64,000 nucleotides of DNA. Origin: Xiphias gladius. Its lineage: Eukaryota > Chordata > Actinopteri > Istiophoriformes > Xiphiidae. A model generated the notes under the pieces. It saw only the letters and a list, made by a program, of their open reading frames with translations, was not told the origin of the DNA and made no database searches. Below are positions 1 through 12,020 of this stretch, piece by piece (within the stretch, counting starts at the first letter, position 1; each line of letters starts with the position of its first letter). The translations under genes were made by a program, and so were the position numbers. The stretch covers positions 23,265,558-23,329,557 of the forward strand of contig NC_053410.1 in the NCBI RefSeq assembly GCF_016859285.1, given 5' to 3'.

Positions 1-1865
1 AATTCAACAATACTAAAATGTGTCGAAGATATAATTTTGCTTTTTCATCCAGTTTTACTATTCTGTTCTTGGATGTGCTTGTTTCCTACCCCTGCTAGCA
101 TGCTGTTAGCTGCATAGATAACATAGCAAGTTTCTAACACCTAATTTAACACATTTAAAACCTTCACTTTCACAGGATTCAGATTCCAACAAAGCTTGAG
201 CAACGCTTTTATCACCTCCCGCGTACAGACACTTATTATGTCTACGTAACTAACACATCACGTGCGCTCCTCATAACTGACTTTACGGGTTACCAACTGA
301 TGTTCTGAGACATGAACAGGCCTGTGGTTGGCGCAACAAGGATGACTCACTTACCCATAATAACACCCTCTGCTGTGATTTTCCTAAATCAATCAAAGCT
401 CAACAACAGCAGTCAGTCTTCTGTGACATTATAAAACTGAGATTTGAGGTGAACTTGGTCATGTTTCAGATCATTAGTGAATATGTTTTATAAAAACAGA
501 GGATATGGTATCTAAAGCAGGTATCTAAAGTGAGGTTCATTGTGTCAACCAAGGAAGTGTGTTCGTCCCTGCTGTATCTTTCAGTATGTAACATAATTTG
601 TTTAAAATTTCTATCAATATGTAAGTATTTGTCTCTTTTTCTGGTTCAGTTATCAACAAAAAGGCTACAGAAACTAGTAAAATCTTAGTCTGACAGAAAG
701 CCAGGCAGACATTTTGTTGGTCAGCCATATAGTATTGTTTATTTATAGCTGTGTGACAACAATGTAATCCGAGGAAATGTCAGCTCAGCCTGTGGTCTTG
801 TATTTCAGCCCACCGTCTGCTTCTCATTGATACTATCACATCATTATTTCTCCAAATAGCAGCAACACCCTTAATCATTGTGACGTATGCAGAAAGCAAG
901 GACACACTCTGAATGGCTCGATGAAAACTGGCAACAACAACATCTCTCTGTGAATGTGTGAAGGCAGCGGCAGACTTGGGATCGAGGAAAATCATTGTGA
1001 CAAAAGTTGCGTTCTTGGTGTTATTGTTATGATACAGCGAGACAAAAGTGAAACATTTTTCTCCTTGCAATGGAAAACCGTTCGTCTCAGTGCGCTCCAG
1101 CTGCTACAGTTTCCTCCCTCACCCGTCTCCCCCGTCTCACCCAGCAAGACATCTTTCATGCCATTGTGAATGTGACATGCTGGAAACACAATGACACAAG
1201 CACGAACCCAAACTACACATCCCCTGGCACCATTGCTGCATTGTGGGACCTGGTGGTAGGAGATGCTGGGTCAGGGGAAACTCAACTGGGGCATTTGCAC
1301 CGACAGCTAACAATTTACAGTTGAGAAAGCAAAGACAAAGGGCAGCCACGTAGATATATACCGGCCTTCTGGCTACCTCCTTGTTATTACCAGTCTCTCT
1401 TCATGCCTTTTACCTTTGCAAAGTTAATTCTTACCATTTTACAGTCTGTTGGAAGCCAAGAATGTAGAGGTTAAATGGGTAGAAATCAAATCCTATCATT
1501 AAATTGTTCCACGAACGGGGGGGAAACATTAGGGATGTCAGTGATAAATTGAATATTGGTTAATCACTGTTAATAATTTAATCAATCAAAAATATATTAA
1601 CCCATTAAGACCTAAGGTGCCTTTTAAAAAAAGCATTCTAAAACCTAAGCATTGTTTTAAAACCTGAGGGTTTTCTGAAAAACTGACAGAATTGTCAACG
1701 TCCACTAAAACCTTAATTTCTCAGCCATTTCATGCATTTTTCTCAGTCACGTCTTGGAACGGTGACATCATATAAAACGCACTTACTGTATCATGAGCTC
1801 CTCCCAGGGGCTGTATAGGTAGCAATTAAAGCCACCACCCACCTGAACCTCACACATATATGCGT

Positions 1866-1870
<5 letters not shown>
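1..1870. other. Gene-free stretch, left edge
   Basis: No exon, RNA gene or recognisable transposon was found here. Open frames are short, lie on both strands and show no family resemblance. Composition is ordinary AT-rich intergenic DNA with a more complex patch around 780-1330. It ends at a long CA microsatellite. Confidence 0.5.

Positions 1871-1938
<68 letters not shown>
1871..1938. repeat. (CA)n microsatellite, 34 perfect units
   Basis: A perfect CA dinucleotide run. About 155 bp downstream there is a TG run (2093-2159), so the two form inverted-repeat arms. Open frames through this block are His/Thr repeats and are artefacts. Confidence 0.97.
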
Positions 1939-1940
<2 letters not shown>

Positions 1941-2092
1941 CGCTATCCCTCTTTCTTCTGACCGTGACCCCACTATCCATCTCCTGTATCTCTTCAGCCT
2001 CCTCCTCCTCCTCTCTAAGAGAGATCAGATTATAGGCCCATCGGATAATGGTAAACACTGTGGTTAAATGCTGGGCTGGGCTTGTGAGTTCA

Positions 2093-2159
<67 letters not shown>
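2093..2159. repeat. (TG)n microsatellite, slightly interrupted
   Basis: A TG run interrupted by single TT and TA steps. It is the reverse-complement partner of the CA run at 1871-1938. Confidence 0.95.
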
Positions 2160-2160
<1 letters not shown>

Positions 2161-3100
2161 AGGGGATGAATGGCAGTAGTTGTTGGTGTACAACAAAAGT
2201 ATCACCATCCCCGGTTTGCTTTTTTCTAGGAGCCATTCTACTTCAAGCACTATGAGACACACTCACACACAAACTCAGATTATAGGCTGTTTTGTTTTCC
2301 TCTTCTGCTGAATTCAATTTGCAACCATACAAGTGGTCTGCGCTATGTGTTTAACTCCATCATCCGTTAGGTCATGGTCTGTTCAGCCGTGACATCCAGA
2401 CTGTTCTGGCCCTGCAATTGTGCCAGTAATCCTATTGATCCAAAACACACCTAACCCCACCATTACATGTTATCTCCCAGATCGACCACAAACAGCGAGG
2501 CAGCCTCTAGCTGTATACATCCATGCAGTGATTCATCTCTCTGAGCAGTGCTTGATGATTATCAAAGATGACATCTCTCATCCAAATCAGGCCCCACACT
2601 AAAGCCTCCTCCCTTTGGAGTTTGGGCTGGAGCACGAAAAAAAACAAAACAACTGTAGAAACGTTGCTGTGGTTATGTACAGCTATCTACTGCATAGACA
2701 CACTGGATTTATGTTTACATGCAAGTATGGTAACATGTAAAAGAGCTGGAATTTGGTGGCTGTTAATCAGAAATACTCAAGTATAAAAGAGGTTTGGAAA
2801 TAATGTTAATCATAGCCTGTCTGAGGTGTTTTTCCGCAAGATTTTAGTTCTGTCTTTATTCTGATGACTTGATGGTCTGGTGTAATGGCAAAATTCTGTA
2901 TTATCTTACGCACTGTTCGAAAGTGTGTTCACGGACAATTTTTTGCAGTATTTTTAAGAATATATTAATTTTCCTGCCAGTGATGTTCTGAAATGTGAGG
3001 ATTTCCTCATTAGTTTGTGCTAGTAACAAGTGTTAAATGTCCCAGAGAACCATACAGCATAAAAAGTGGGATGAATAAAACTGTTTAAGGTAGGTTTGCA
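2160..3100. other. Gene-free stretch
   Basis: AT-rich sequence with no supported gene or repeat family. The frames at 2420-2602 and 2568-2786 have no recognisable domain. Confidence 0.45.
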
Positions 3101-3104
3101 GGTC

Positions 3105-3250
3105 CTTACCTTAACTTCGCATAAGGACTGGAAGAAGGGGAAAGAACTAGCCTGGCTGTCCCCAGTGATCAAAAATCCTTTGGCCAGCACTTCTAAAGAC
3201 TTTTTATATCTTGTTGGTTTAACCTATATACAAACAGAAATCTAAAAAGT
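3105..3250 (+). repeat. Fragment of interspersed TIR-type repeat (family R1)
   Basis: Shares blocks such as ATAAGGACTGGAAGAAGGGG, AACTAGCCTGGCTGTCC and CAGCACTTCTAAAG with the better preserved copies at 36,972-37,205 and 38,212-38,788. Both ends are missing. This family looks like a non-autonomous DNA element widespread in percomorph fish; that attribution is from memory of fish genomes. Confidence 0.6.
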
Positions 3251-3339
3251 CTAAGAGTCTACAGCCAGCGGCTACAGGTAGTGGCTCTGTGAGGCTGTCG
3301 TAACAGATAAAGCAATGCTTTCAGATAAGTGCTAACATC

Positions 3340-3880
3340 AGCAAGCAAACATGCTTGCAAAGACAACGCTAATATGCTGATGTTTAGTAAGTATAATGTT
3401 TCCCACCGGCTTAGTTTCACACGTTAGCAAGCTAATAATTAGCTAATCCGCACTAAACAGAATGTACAGTTGAGTTTGACAGGAACGACATTAGTTTTAC
3501 AGGCATTTGCTCATAAAAGTATTGGACAAAGGAAAATGTTGAACTGAGGATGGCACTTGATGAAAAGACATGGAATCACCAAACCTATTGCAAACTTGTG
3601 GGGGACATGAATGTGTGTGCCAAGTCTCAGGGCAATCCATCTAATAGATGTTGAGACATCTTGCTCCTCACAGGAAAATACCAATTTGCTGGTAGTGCTA
3701 CAGGAAATTTCAGGGGACTACCTAAGTCATTAGGTTTCACTGTCCATAAAACATGAATGTCTATTCAAAATTTTGTGATGGTCTATCTGGTAGATGACCA
3801 AAGTGGTGGACGGACATGTTGACGTTGCCATTCAGCCAGCCACACCGTTAGTGTGGCTAATAAAAAGATGAATGAAATTG
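3340..3880 (+). repeat. Interspersed teleost repeat (family R2), near full copy
   Basis: Contains a run of blocks (TTAGCAAGCTAATAATTAGC, AAAGTATTGGACAAA, GATGGCACTTGATGAAAAG, GGCAATCCATCTAATAG, CAAAGTGGTGGACGGAC, CGTTAGTGTGGCTAATAAAA) that reads like a very common fish repeat. A second, diverged copy in the same orientation lies at 34,800-35,110. No coding capacity was seen. Confidence 0.65.
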
Positions 3881-5091
3881 TTTAATGTAGGTCAGAGATT
3901 TCATAAGGTGAGAAGAGGCTGGTTTCACTACTGATCAGTAAAATCCTTCCATACCAATCTGGGGTACATTTTATGAAAATGAAATGTAATGTTCCCTCTA
4001 ATTGGACTTCTGCTTATTGCTATGGTTAGACCAATAGATCAGCTTGGACAAAGTATTTTCAGGGAGGAACTGCCAACTTTTCAGAAACAGGCAACTGATC
4101 AGCTCAAAGTATTATAATGTAAAGTTTTGTTTCGGATTTTGGGTCGTCTTCTTCTGGTCATTTAGTATACAACCCCTTATTTGAATTACCAGATATCAAC
4201 AGATATCTACATATTAAGTAACTGTACGTTGCTAAAGATAAAAACAAGTCTCAGTAGAAGTAGCAACTAGCTCTATAAAGACATAAACACTGTTTGGTAG
4301 CAGTACATGTGCTGAATGTTGAAAGATGGGCCACATACCATTGTGACAGGCCTGTTTCCATAAAACAGAAAAGGAGTCCTGTGATCACCTGCTGCAGAGG
4401 GGTGTGACTCTCATCTGCTACAAGAGCGCTGAGAGATGGACAGATTGGAAGATGGGGGGCCGGATTCCACAAACACACACCTGAGATCAGATCATCACCT
4501 GCAAAGATAGACAGACACGCATACACACAAATCAGACCCCCTACCTCATCTACCCATACACACACCCTGTGCAAGGAGACAAATGTACAAACATTTGAGT
4601 GAAATTAGTATAAATTACTGTGAGATGTTTGCAAAGCATTATTGGGGTTTGTTTCATTCTGCTGATAATACAGGTTATGACAGGTAAGTGGTGATATCAC
4701 ACAAAAGTGTATGCCTTTTGAATACTTTCCAAAAAAAATACTATCCAAAATTTCTGGTAGTCATTCCAAGCAAATATTCTCAAAACAGGCTTATTTCAGA
4801 TGTCCATCCAGGAGGCCTCTACATCTGTTACTGCTAGCTGGGAGATACCCAAAACACAAGAAAAAGGAGGTACACAATGTACTTTTCATGCTGGTCAAAC
4901 ACACATATATGAACACCATGAAAAAACACACCAGCTCATGGAGTTAAGAGGCAGGCATCCCCTTGTAGGCATTTCTGTGGGCAGCTGGGGCTCTTTAGTG
5001 GTCAAGGCAGACGCAGACACAGTCAGAATGAGAGTTGCATGGAAATCTAAGGCCCTCATTAACACAGATGATTCAGCCCCTTTTCACAGGA

Positions 5092-5094
<3 letters not shown>
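3881..5094. other. Gene-free stretch
   Basis: No gene supported. The minus-strand frame at 4251-4574 and the plus frame at 4800-5234 have no domain; the latter runs through a TG repeat. Confidence 0.45.
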
Positions 5095-5148
<54 letters not shown>

Positions 5149-5160
5149 TGGGTGTGGGTG
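5095..5160. repeat. (TG)n microsatellite
   Basis: A TG run grading into GGGTGT units at its 3' end. Confidence 0.95.
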
Positions 5161-5461
5161 GAGGGGTGAGGGGATTGAGAGCAGGCTTGAGAGCATCTTC
5201 CACCAAAGTACTGGTTACAGTTGATAGGTTGTGACCCCCAGTATTTGCAAACAGCTCGTACAGTTCATTTCTTTCCTGTGCAGACGCCAGGAACTAATCG
5301 TGTTATACCCTCACTGTCACTGGCGTCATGTTTTCCTCATCTGGATCATTCTCCTATAAATACTTGAATGTAAAGAGCTTTAAACACATGCTGAGATTTA
5401 TGTGCATCTACTGAAGCTCTTGAGGTCAAAGGTCACTGAGGAAGGCTGCAGGTGACCACAG

Positions 5462-5492
5462 GTGTGTGTGTGTGTGTGTGTGCGTGTATGTG
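5462..5492. repeat. Short (TG)n microsatellite
   Basis: Imperfect TG run with one GCG and one TAT interruption. Confidence 0.85.
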
Positions 5493-8400
5493 TAATCACA
5501 GAGGTGTGTTTTACTGGTTACAAGAGGTCAAAGGTCACCACAGCAACTGCCACACAACACCAACAGCAGTGGCATTCCGTCAGGACATGCAAGGCAAGCA
5601 GTGCTTGACCCGTTAAAGCTAAAATAAGAACATCAATTAGAACGATACCGAAGTGGAGGTGGTATCTCGCCTTACATCTCGGAACAGCGTTCTGTCCCAT
5701 AAAGGATCCAATATTGCCTGTTGCATTCATCTTGTACTTTACTGCCCTCTTGTGGCCACAGTAGGCTATTGTCTCTGGAGCTAGTTATGATATTGCACGC
5801 ATTACTATACACATGTGCAGATGCGTATGGAAACTGTACTTGCGCATTAGAAAATTACTTCAACAGTCTTCCTAAGCATTCAGAGGTGGCAGTAGCAAGT
5901 TATCGAGCAAATTACACTGTGATTTAACATCTAAAATTGATATAAGGGTCGTAATACTTTTTAGTTATCATATTAATATCTTTTCCTTTCTGTTAATCAG
6001 GGTGTAGGGTTCTCAGCGGAATCACAGATTGAGATGGTGGTTTGTGGGCGGCGGCGGTGGGGGTGGTGTTGGATCTTGGCTCTGCTTGCCTATCTGTAAA
6101 AGTCACCACACACCACTGGCCAACAGTAAACTACTGGCCATGACAGACTAACAGTGATGCAAAGCACAACAATTACAGAGGAAAGGAGCAGCTGTCTAAA
6201 CTGTCACTCTGAAACCGAATCCCTTCATTTTTCACTTTAAAATACAGTGAGCAGACCTAATAATAATCATTTCTTTTTAAGGGATTCTAAGGGCATAAAT
6301 AACAGACTGTTTCATTAATGAATCACAGTTTAAATCGTAAAAACCCGGTAAAATTTACAAAATAAGAGTCAACCCTTAATTTATAAGCGCCATAAAATTT
6401 TAGTTCAGATTATAATTTAAATTTTTATGCTTTATTAAGGAGATACCTCTTAATTCATTAATGTGTGTTGGGCCGGTACTGTACAGTGAGTTTCATCAGA
6501 GCTTTTTTGCTGAAAACATCAACCAGGCACAGTTGAAAACGGGTTGATGAACGCGAAATAAAACAGTAAAGTTGTGTGTGTGTGTGTGGTGGGGGGGGAT
6601 CTTCTGGGAGTATGCCACTACACAAACTACGCAGCACCTTTCACACTACACATAGTAATTTAATCTATTACTAATTTTAAAAAAAATAGTGATTAAATGG
6701 ACCTTGTGATGAGCTTGTTTTGTCAACTTCATCTCAATCTTCGGTATGTTTTCACAGGTACGGATGATTAAGTGTATTATAAGGGACTTTTGTTTCAGTT
6801 TGACAAATGCAAGAGATAGAATGAAAATGAGACTATATTTTTGTATCAAGGAAACTGTCGAGGTACTTAATCATTATTATCATCCAAGGATAACTGGGCA
6901 GGGATAACTGGCAGATGAATGTACTTTTTTTTTTTCTCATAATTGGCAACGGAACTTCAGGGGAAGAACCGTCTTGCCTTTTCTCTGCAGGTGTGGACTG
7001 AAGCTTAAGTTGTTGGACTAACTTTTTTAATTAATGCAGCCTCCGCTGCCTCAGGTAACCCAAAGCTAAGTCCACACACACACCCTTCTTGTCTGCCTGC
7101 CTGTCTGTCTGCCTGCCTGACCACCTGAAGCATTGTGGGATAATGGAAAGCCGCCCCCATCCTCCCCCATCTCGTTCTCCTACACCCAGCCCCATTAAAA
7201 ACTCAAGCTCCTGGAGGAAACACCCACTTCCTCCACATTCCAGAAGGATTTTCCATACAGAGAATAGTAAACAAACCTGTGAACAAAGAGCGAGAGGGGG
7301 GAGGGAGGGGCGCATGGACAAGTTAATGTTATTTCCTTCGTGTAGTAAATCAAACTAAAGGCCAAGGGGGGGGGTTCTTTTGTGTGTTGGTGGAGGTGTT
7401 TACCATCATCAGCGATGGTGGCAGGAGTAGGATAGGGAACAAAGGCCTGGGCGAAGGTCTGCATCACCCTCCTCATCCTCCCACTTACCTTTCCCAGCTC
7501 CTTTTTACACACAGGCCCACAAACACACACTGGCTTTCACTGCATGGGAGGAGAGAGGAGTTGGCAGTGGGAGGAAGGCCTCCTTATCAGATTTCAGCAT
7601 GGGAACCTCTGTGTTGTTCACTGACTCGTGTCAAAACCTCGGCCTGAACTTGACACAGAGGGAGTGCTTTTGTGTGTATATGTGAAAGGAGGAGAGAACC
7701 TGGAGAGACAGGAAGAGAAACAGTCTGTCGTTAACTGACAAGTACAACCAGCCAGTCCGACAGTCAGCCCAAGAAACAGAAAAAATAAATGGAGAGATAG
7801 ACGTTTGGCTTATTCCCAGTGGGACTGATAGACAGGTAAAGGTCTGATCTGTTAACTGGTGTGTATGTGTTTGTGTAAAAGGGAGGGGAAGGACATTTAG
7901 CATTTTACCCAACAGAGCAGGTGAGTTTTTGAATTTTCCAGCACTGAGGGGTCATGCTGGCATACAGCTGTTGACTTTTAAAAGTGTTGATTTGTGTAGT
8001 TGTCAGACATTTCCTACTGGCACACTAGCGCGCGCACACACACACAGACACACACACACACCCAAACATACAAAACCTTTGCCCACACAAACCTCTGGGC
8101 CTCTAAAAAAAAGTCAGCTTCCTTCTTTAAAGGTCACTCCGCTCAGTGTTGACAGTTTCTGAGGTCATGTGAATTCGACATCCACCCAGCGTCCAGAAAC
8201 AATAAAGCCCCATTCCAACCTTAGACCTCTGCGCTGTAGAAAATAATCTGCTGCACTCATGTAACACAGGAGGCCCATTAAACTGTGTTCCAGTGTCATG
8301 GAGCACCGCGCAGGATGTGTGAATGACTCATCTTCTATCCTGCTATCTAGCAAGGGCCTACTAAATGTGAGTCCTGACCTGCTGCTTGTTCTGACGATGT

Positions 8401-8562
8401 CCTTTCTGCTCAATCCCTCTGGCAGAGGCCGGCCTGTAGCTGTGGATCCTGCCCCGGCTTGCACACAGGAATGTACTATTGAGAAAGCACTGCACCGCAA
8501 ACCCTCCCAGCCATTCCAACCCGTAATCAGATCCAGCCTGTCATCCCCCATCCCGTCTCCAA
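5493..8562. other. Gene-free stretch
   Basis: No exon could be supported. It includes AT-rich DNA (6200-6900), simple CA and TG tracts (about 6575-6590 and 8035-8063) and a G/C-balanced block of low repetitiveness at 8165-8530. That block is the best candidate in this stretch for a conserved non-coding element, but conservation cannot be judged from one sequence. Confidence 0.4.
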
Positions 8563-8567
8563 TCTCT

Positions 8568-8599
<32 letters not shown>

Positions 8600-8600
8600 T
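8563..8600. repeat. (CT)n tract
   Basis: Polypyrimidine run of CT and CTTT units. Confidence 0.9.
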
Positions 8601-8831
8601 TTTTCTCTTCAATCGCTCTCCCTCTGAATGACATGCACACACACAGAACACAAACACCCACATTCAGAACAAGCACTCAGACACCCACACAGAATCGCAG
8701 ACACCAATTTGTATACACGTAAGCTTGTGCAAACTAGGGATGGGCATTTCAGGCAAAAATACTATTTGGTAATCTCTTCAACTGTTCGACCGTTCTTCAA
8801 AGTCACAGACACACAGGCGTGCGCATGCCCA

Positions 8832-8834
<3 letters not shown>

Positions 8835-8901
<67 letters not shown>
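8835..8901. repeat. (CA)n microsatellite
   Basis: Perfect CA run of about 33 units, followed by a short AG run. Confidence 0.95.
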
Positions 8902-8905
<4 letters not shown>

Positions 8906-9170
8906 CACAAAGAGAGAGAGACCCATTCACACTTTTCACAACTCTGGCAAAACTAGCAAGGTTGCATAGTTGTGGCTGACTTATGATATGCTAGCTTTAC
9001 CTGGCAGAGTTTGCACTGCTCCTCATTTTCATTTATTTTTTTGAAGGTGTTCCACACAGACCTCTTCAACGGCTGAAGAAGTCTTTGGCTTTGTGTGTTT
9101 CTCCAGATTGTGCAGTAGCATCTAATCTCACAGTGCCACATACCTTTTACTGGCACCTGATAGTAATGCC

Positions 9171-9236
9171 TTCTTCTTCTTCTTCTTCTTCTTCTTCTTC
9201 TTCTTCTTCATCTTCTTCTTCTTCTTCTTCTTCTTT
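9171..9236. repeat. (TTC)n trinucleotide microsatellite
   Basis: About 20 TTC units with one TCA interruption near position 9210. The strand asymmetry (all purine on the minus strand) makes it a potential triplex-forming tract. Confidence 0.95.
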
Positions 9237-9594
9237 TGTTGTTTAATGGTTAGCTAGCCAACACCTTTCAGGCACATTACCACTACCTTCTGGCGATAGT
9301 AACACATTACTTACTACCAGGCACCAGTAAAAACACGAAAAATATATGTTTTTAGGAAATATACTTGCATTAGCTATTCAATTTTTTTATAATTTAATGA
9401 CTATTTGAAAATTCAAAAATCATGACCAATTGCTAGTGCAAACATGGTGCTAAAGTCACGAAGACTTTCTGCGGCGACTAGATTTACACTACAGAGAGAG
9501 AACTCAAGAATAAACTGATACCAAAATTCCATCATACATTTCTACACATTCATTGGATTTCTGTCACATTTACTTGTAACTGGGAAAGATAAAC

Positions 9595-10175
9595 ACCCAA
9601 AAGGCCTATTAACACCCGAAAGTGGCACAGCAAAATTATCTGCGCGTTCTCTCTAGCTTTTTGTTTGCAGACATTATTTACATTATGTACATTATTTAAT
9701 TCACAGAAGAGTTATTGATGACAGGAAAAAAAAGCTTACTAAGCTAGAAAGCAGATTAGCTTGTGAAGTTTTCTGTTTTCTCTGTAATTTGCCATTTACT
9801 CCCTCTGACCCACCTATCTTTTCTTTCATTAAATAAAGAGTTACTGAAGTGGGAAGAGAGGTTCTCTGAGCTAGCCAGTTTGCTAAGTGTCAGTAAGCTT
9901 GTTGTTCAGCAAGTTTTTTCGCTTCGTCGCTTACAGGACAATAAGTTAATTCAGTTTATTCAAAAGACGGATTCCTTTCATCAACCTAGGTCTATGACTA
10001 TCTGCAAACCATTCCTATTTTTTAGATTATTTTACACTCCGACAGAGGGGGTTAAATAAAACTGGAGGAGGCGACACGGCTAATAACCTACGATAGCTTC
10101 TCTCTGTGACGTCAAAGGTCAGTACTTTAAAGACAGATTATCAAAGTTCCTCATAGTTGAACTCAATTACCTTTA
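9595..10175 (+). repeat. Inverted repeat pair R3, left arm
   Basis: Aligns with the reverse complement of 11,405-12,020 over nearly its whole length. Matching landmarks in order are GAAAGTGGCACAG, CATTAAATAAAG followed by TTACTGAAGTGGGAA, GAGCTAGCC, AAACCATT, ACAGAGG, GCTAATAA, TCAAAGGTCAG and TCAAAGTTC. The copies are clearly diverged. The open frame at 9763-10,059 falls inside this arm and is not a gene. Confidence 0.65.
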
Positions 10176-11404
10176 TTTTGAGCAAGTCCACTGCTCACAA
10201 CAAACTGTTACAGTTTTAATTGCTGGAGTGACCGAGCCTTTAGAGTCAGTCACACAGAGATCAGTGGGCCTTACACTACACCACTTTACCATATTTTTAG
10301 TTTCTGATTCACATCTCAGTCTGGTTCTGACGTTTCATGAATGTTCATGTTTACTTTCCCTACTTTTCATAGCCCATTGGTTGTTCCCTGTATGGAGAGT
10401 TTAGGTAAACACATGTCTGTGCATGTTCTTGCTAGTTGAAGATTTATCTTCTTGATGCCATAAGAACTTCGTAAAAACTCGGAATTCTTGCTCATTGTGT
10501 TTCATTAGGGGCAAATATTTAAGTTTACATGTCCACTTATAGTCTTAGTCAGTGTTTCAGTTATTTAATCATCCTAACAATGAGCAATTTCTTCCTCCCT
10601 CTACCTCTAACCACCAAATCTCCTCATCTCTTTCCACCTGACTGGCTATGATTGCGGCTGATCCTTCCCTCTTCATCTCAAGACCTCCCTCCCACTCCTC
10701 TCTCTTTCTGTCTTTTCACTGAGGCGAGATGAGGAATATTTCTTTAAGCTCCCTTTTCTCTCTTCTTCTCTCAGGAAACTCTGACTGTGGGGCTGTTTTG
10801 CTGGCTCTCAATAAACTCTTGGATCCTGCGCCTCTCTGAAAAACCACAGCTTCGATTACACAAAATGAAGCACCACACAACCCTGGGCAACCGAAAGGTG
10901 TTTTCAATAATTACTTATTATATGTGTTTGGCGAATCAGAAACATCTGCGGCGAATTTGACTGAAAGAGCCCCAAAACATTCCTAAAATAGGAGTGACGC
11001 ACGCAGGCTCTGAGACACAAACTGTCTTTGAGACACACGCACACACACTGGAGGGCTACACTGCGCCATTGTCAGTATGGGTCTATTTGCGGGCTGTTTT
11101 TTTAGCTGGCCACAGCTGCGGAAATGAATATCAAATGTGGTTCTGCTCCCATAAATCAAAACCGTTTGCCGTGTTCTGACTTTCTTTCCCCCGTTTAAAG
11201 TCAATTCGCCGGGGCAGTGTGCATTACACTTACACCCCACAGCTTAACTCTTTCCTCTGAAACAGTCACAGAGAAGTGTTCAGGAGGGGTATGAGGGGGG
11301 AAGAGGAGGTGGGGGGAGCCCGGTCACACTAGCATTTAAAACAGCAGCATTTTGTGGCAAAATAAAATCACTCCCATAAAAGTAAATCAACACTAATTTT
11401 TTGC
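10176..11404. other. Gene-free spacer between the R3 arms
   Basis: About 1.2 kb between the two inverted arms. No transposase or other coding remnant was recognised. It contains a C/T-rich patch (10,590-10,800). Confidence 0.4.
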
Positions 11405-12020
11405 GTCAAGTACAACTATGTTGAACTTTGAAATGCACATTTGCGCCATTGACCAATTAGCAATTAGTTGTGTTGACAGTTCTGACCTTTGAGGGAACAG
11501 AGAGTCAGACTGTCCACAATGAAAGAACCTATGGTAGCTTATTAGCTGTTTTGCACTATCCCCCTAAGTACACTCCTCTGTTGGAATAATAATATGATAC
11601 AGTAAGAAGAAATGGTTTTCAGACAGTTATGAGACAGTACTCAATGGTACAAAGTATGTTTTTTTGAACTTAGCGACCAAGCCAGTAAGCTTGTTAACTT
11701 ACTCTGGGTAAGCTAGCTTGGAGTGTTTCTTTTCCCACTTCAGTAAGCCTTTATTTAATGAAATGGTGTATAATCCTGAGAACAAAATGCTAGAGTAGAG
11801 TAAATGACAGTCCAAACAGAAAGAAGCTTGAAAACCTGTTTTGACTATACAGACTAGCATGTCACCGGCTGGTTAGCATTTTAACAGTAGGTTCACCAGC
11901 TACAGTAGTTCAACCATACAAGTAGTCACTGCGTCACCAAGGTTTCAGAACCACATATTTGTGAAGACTCGTGGTTGCATTTTACTGTGCCACTTTCATG
12001 TGCGATCAGGGCTTTTAGGT
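11405..12020 (-). repeat. Inverted repeat pair R3, right arm
   Basis: Reverse-complement copy of 9,595-10,175. Clear shared blocks on this strand include CTTTTCCCACTTCAGTAAG, TTTATTTAATGAAATG and ACTGTGCCACTTTC. Confidence 0.65.

Noticed and set aside
1783-2262. 159-codon minus-strand frame
   Set aside because: Runs through CA/TG microsatellites and encodes Thr-His and Cys-Val repeats; a simple-repeat artefact. The same applies to frames at 19,830-20,318 and 19,868-20,206.
9763-10059. 98-codon plus-strand frame
   Set aside because: Lies wholly within repeat arm R3; the other arm does not keep the frame.
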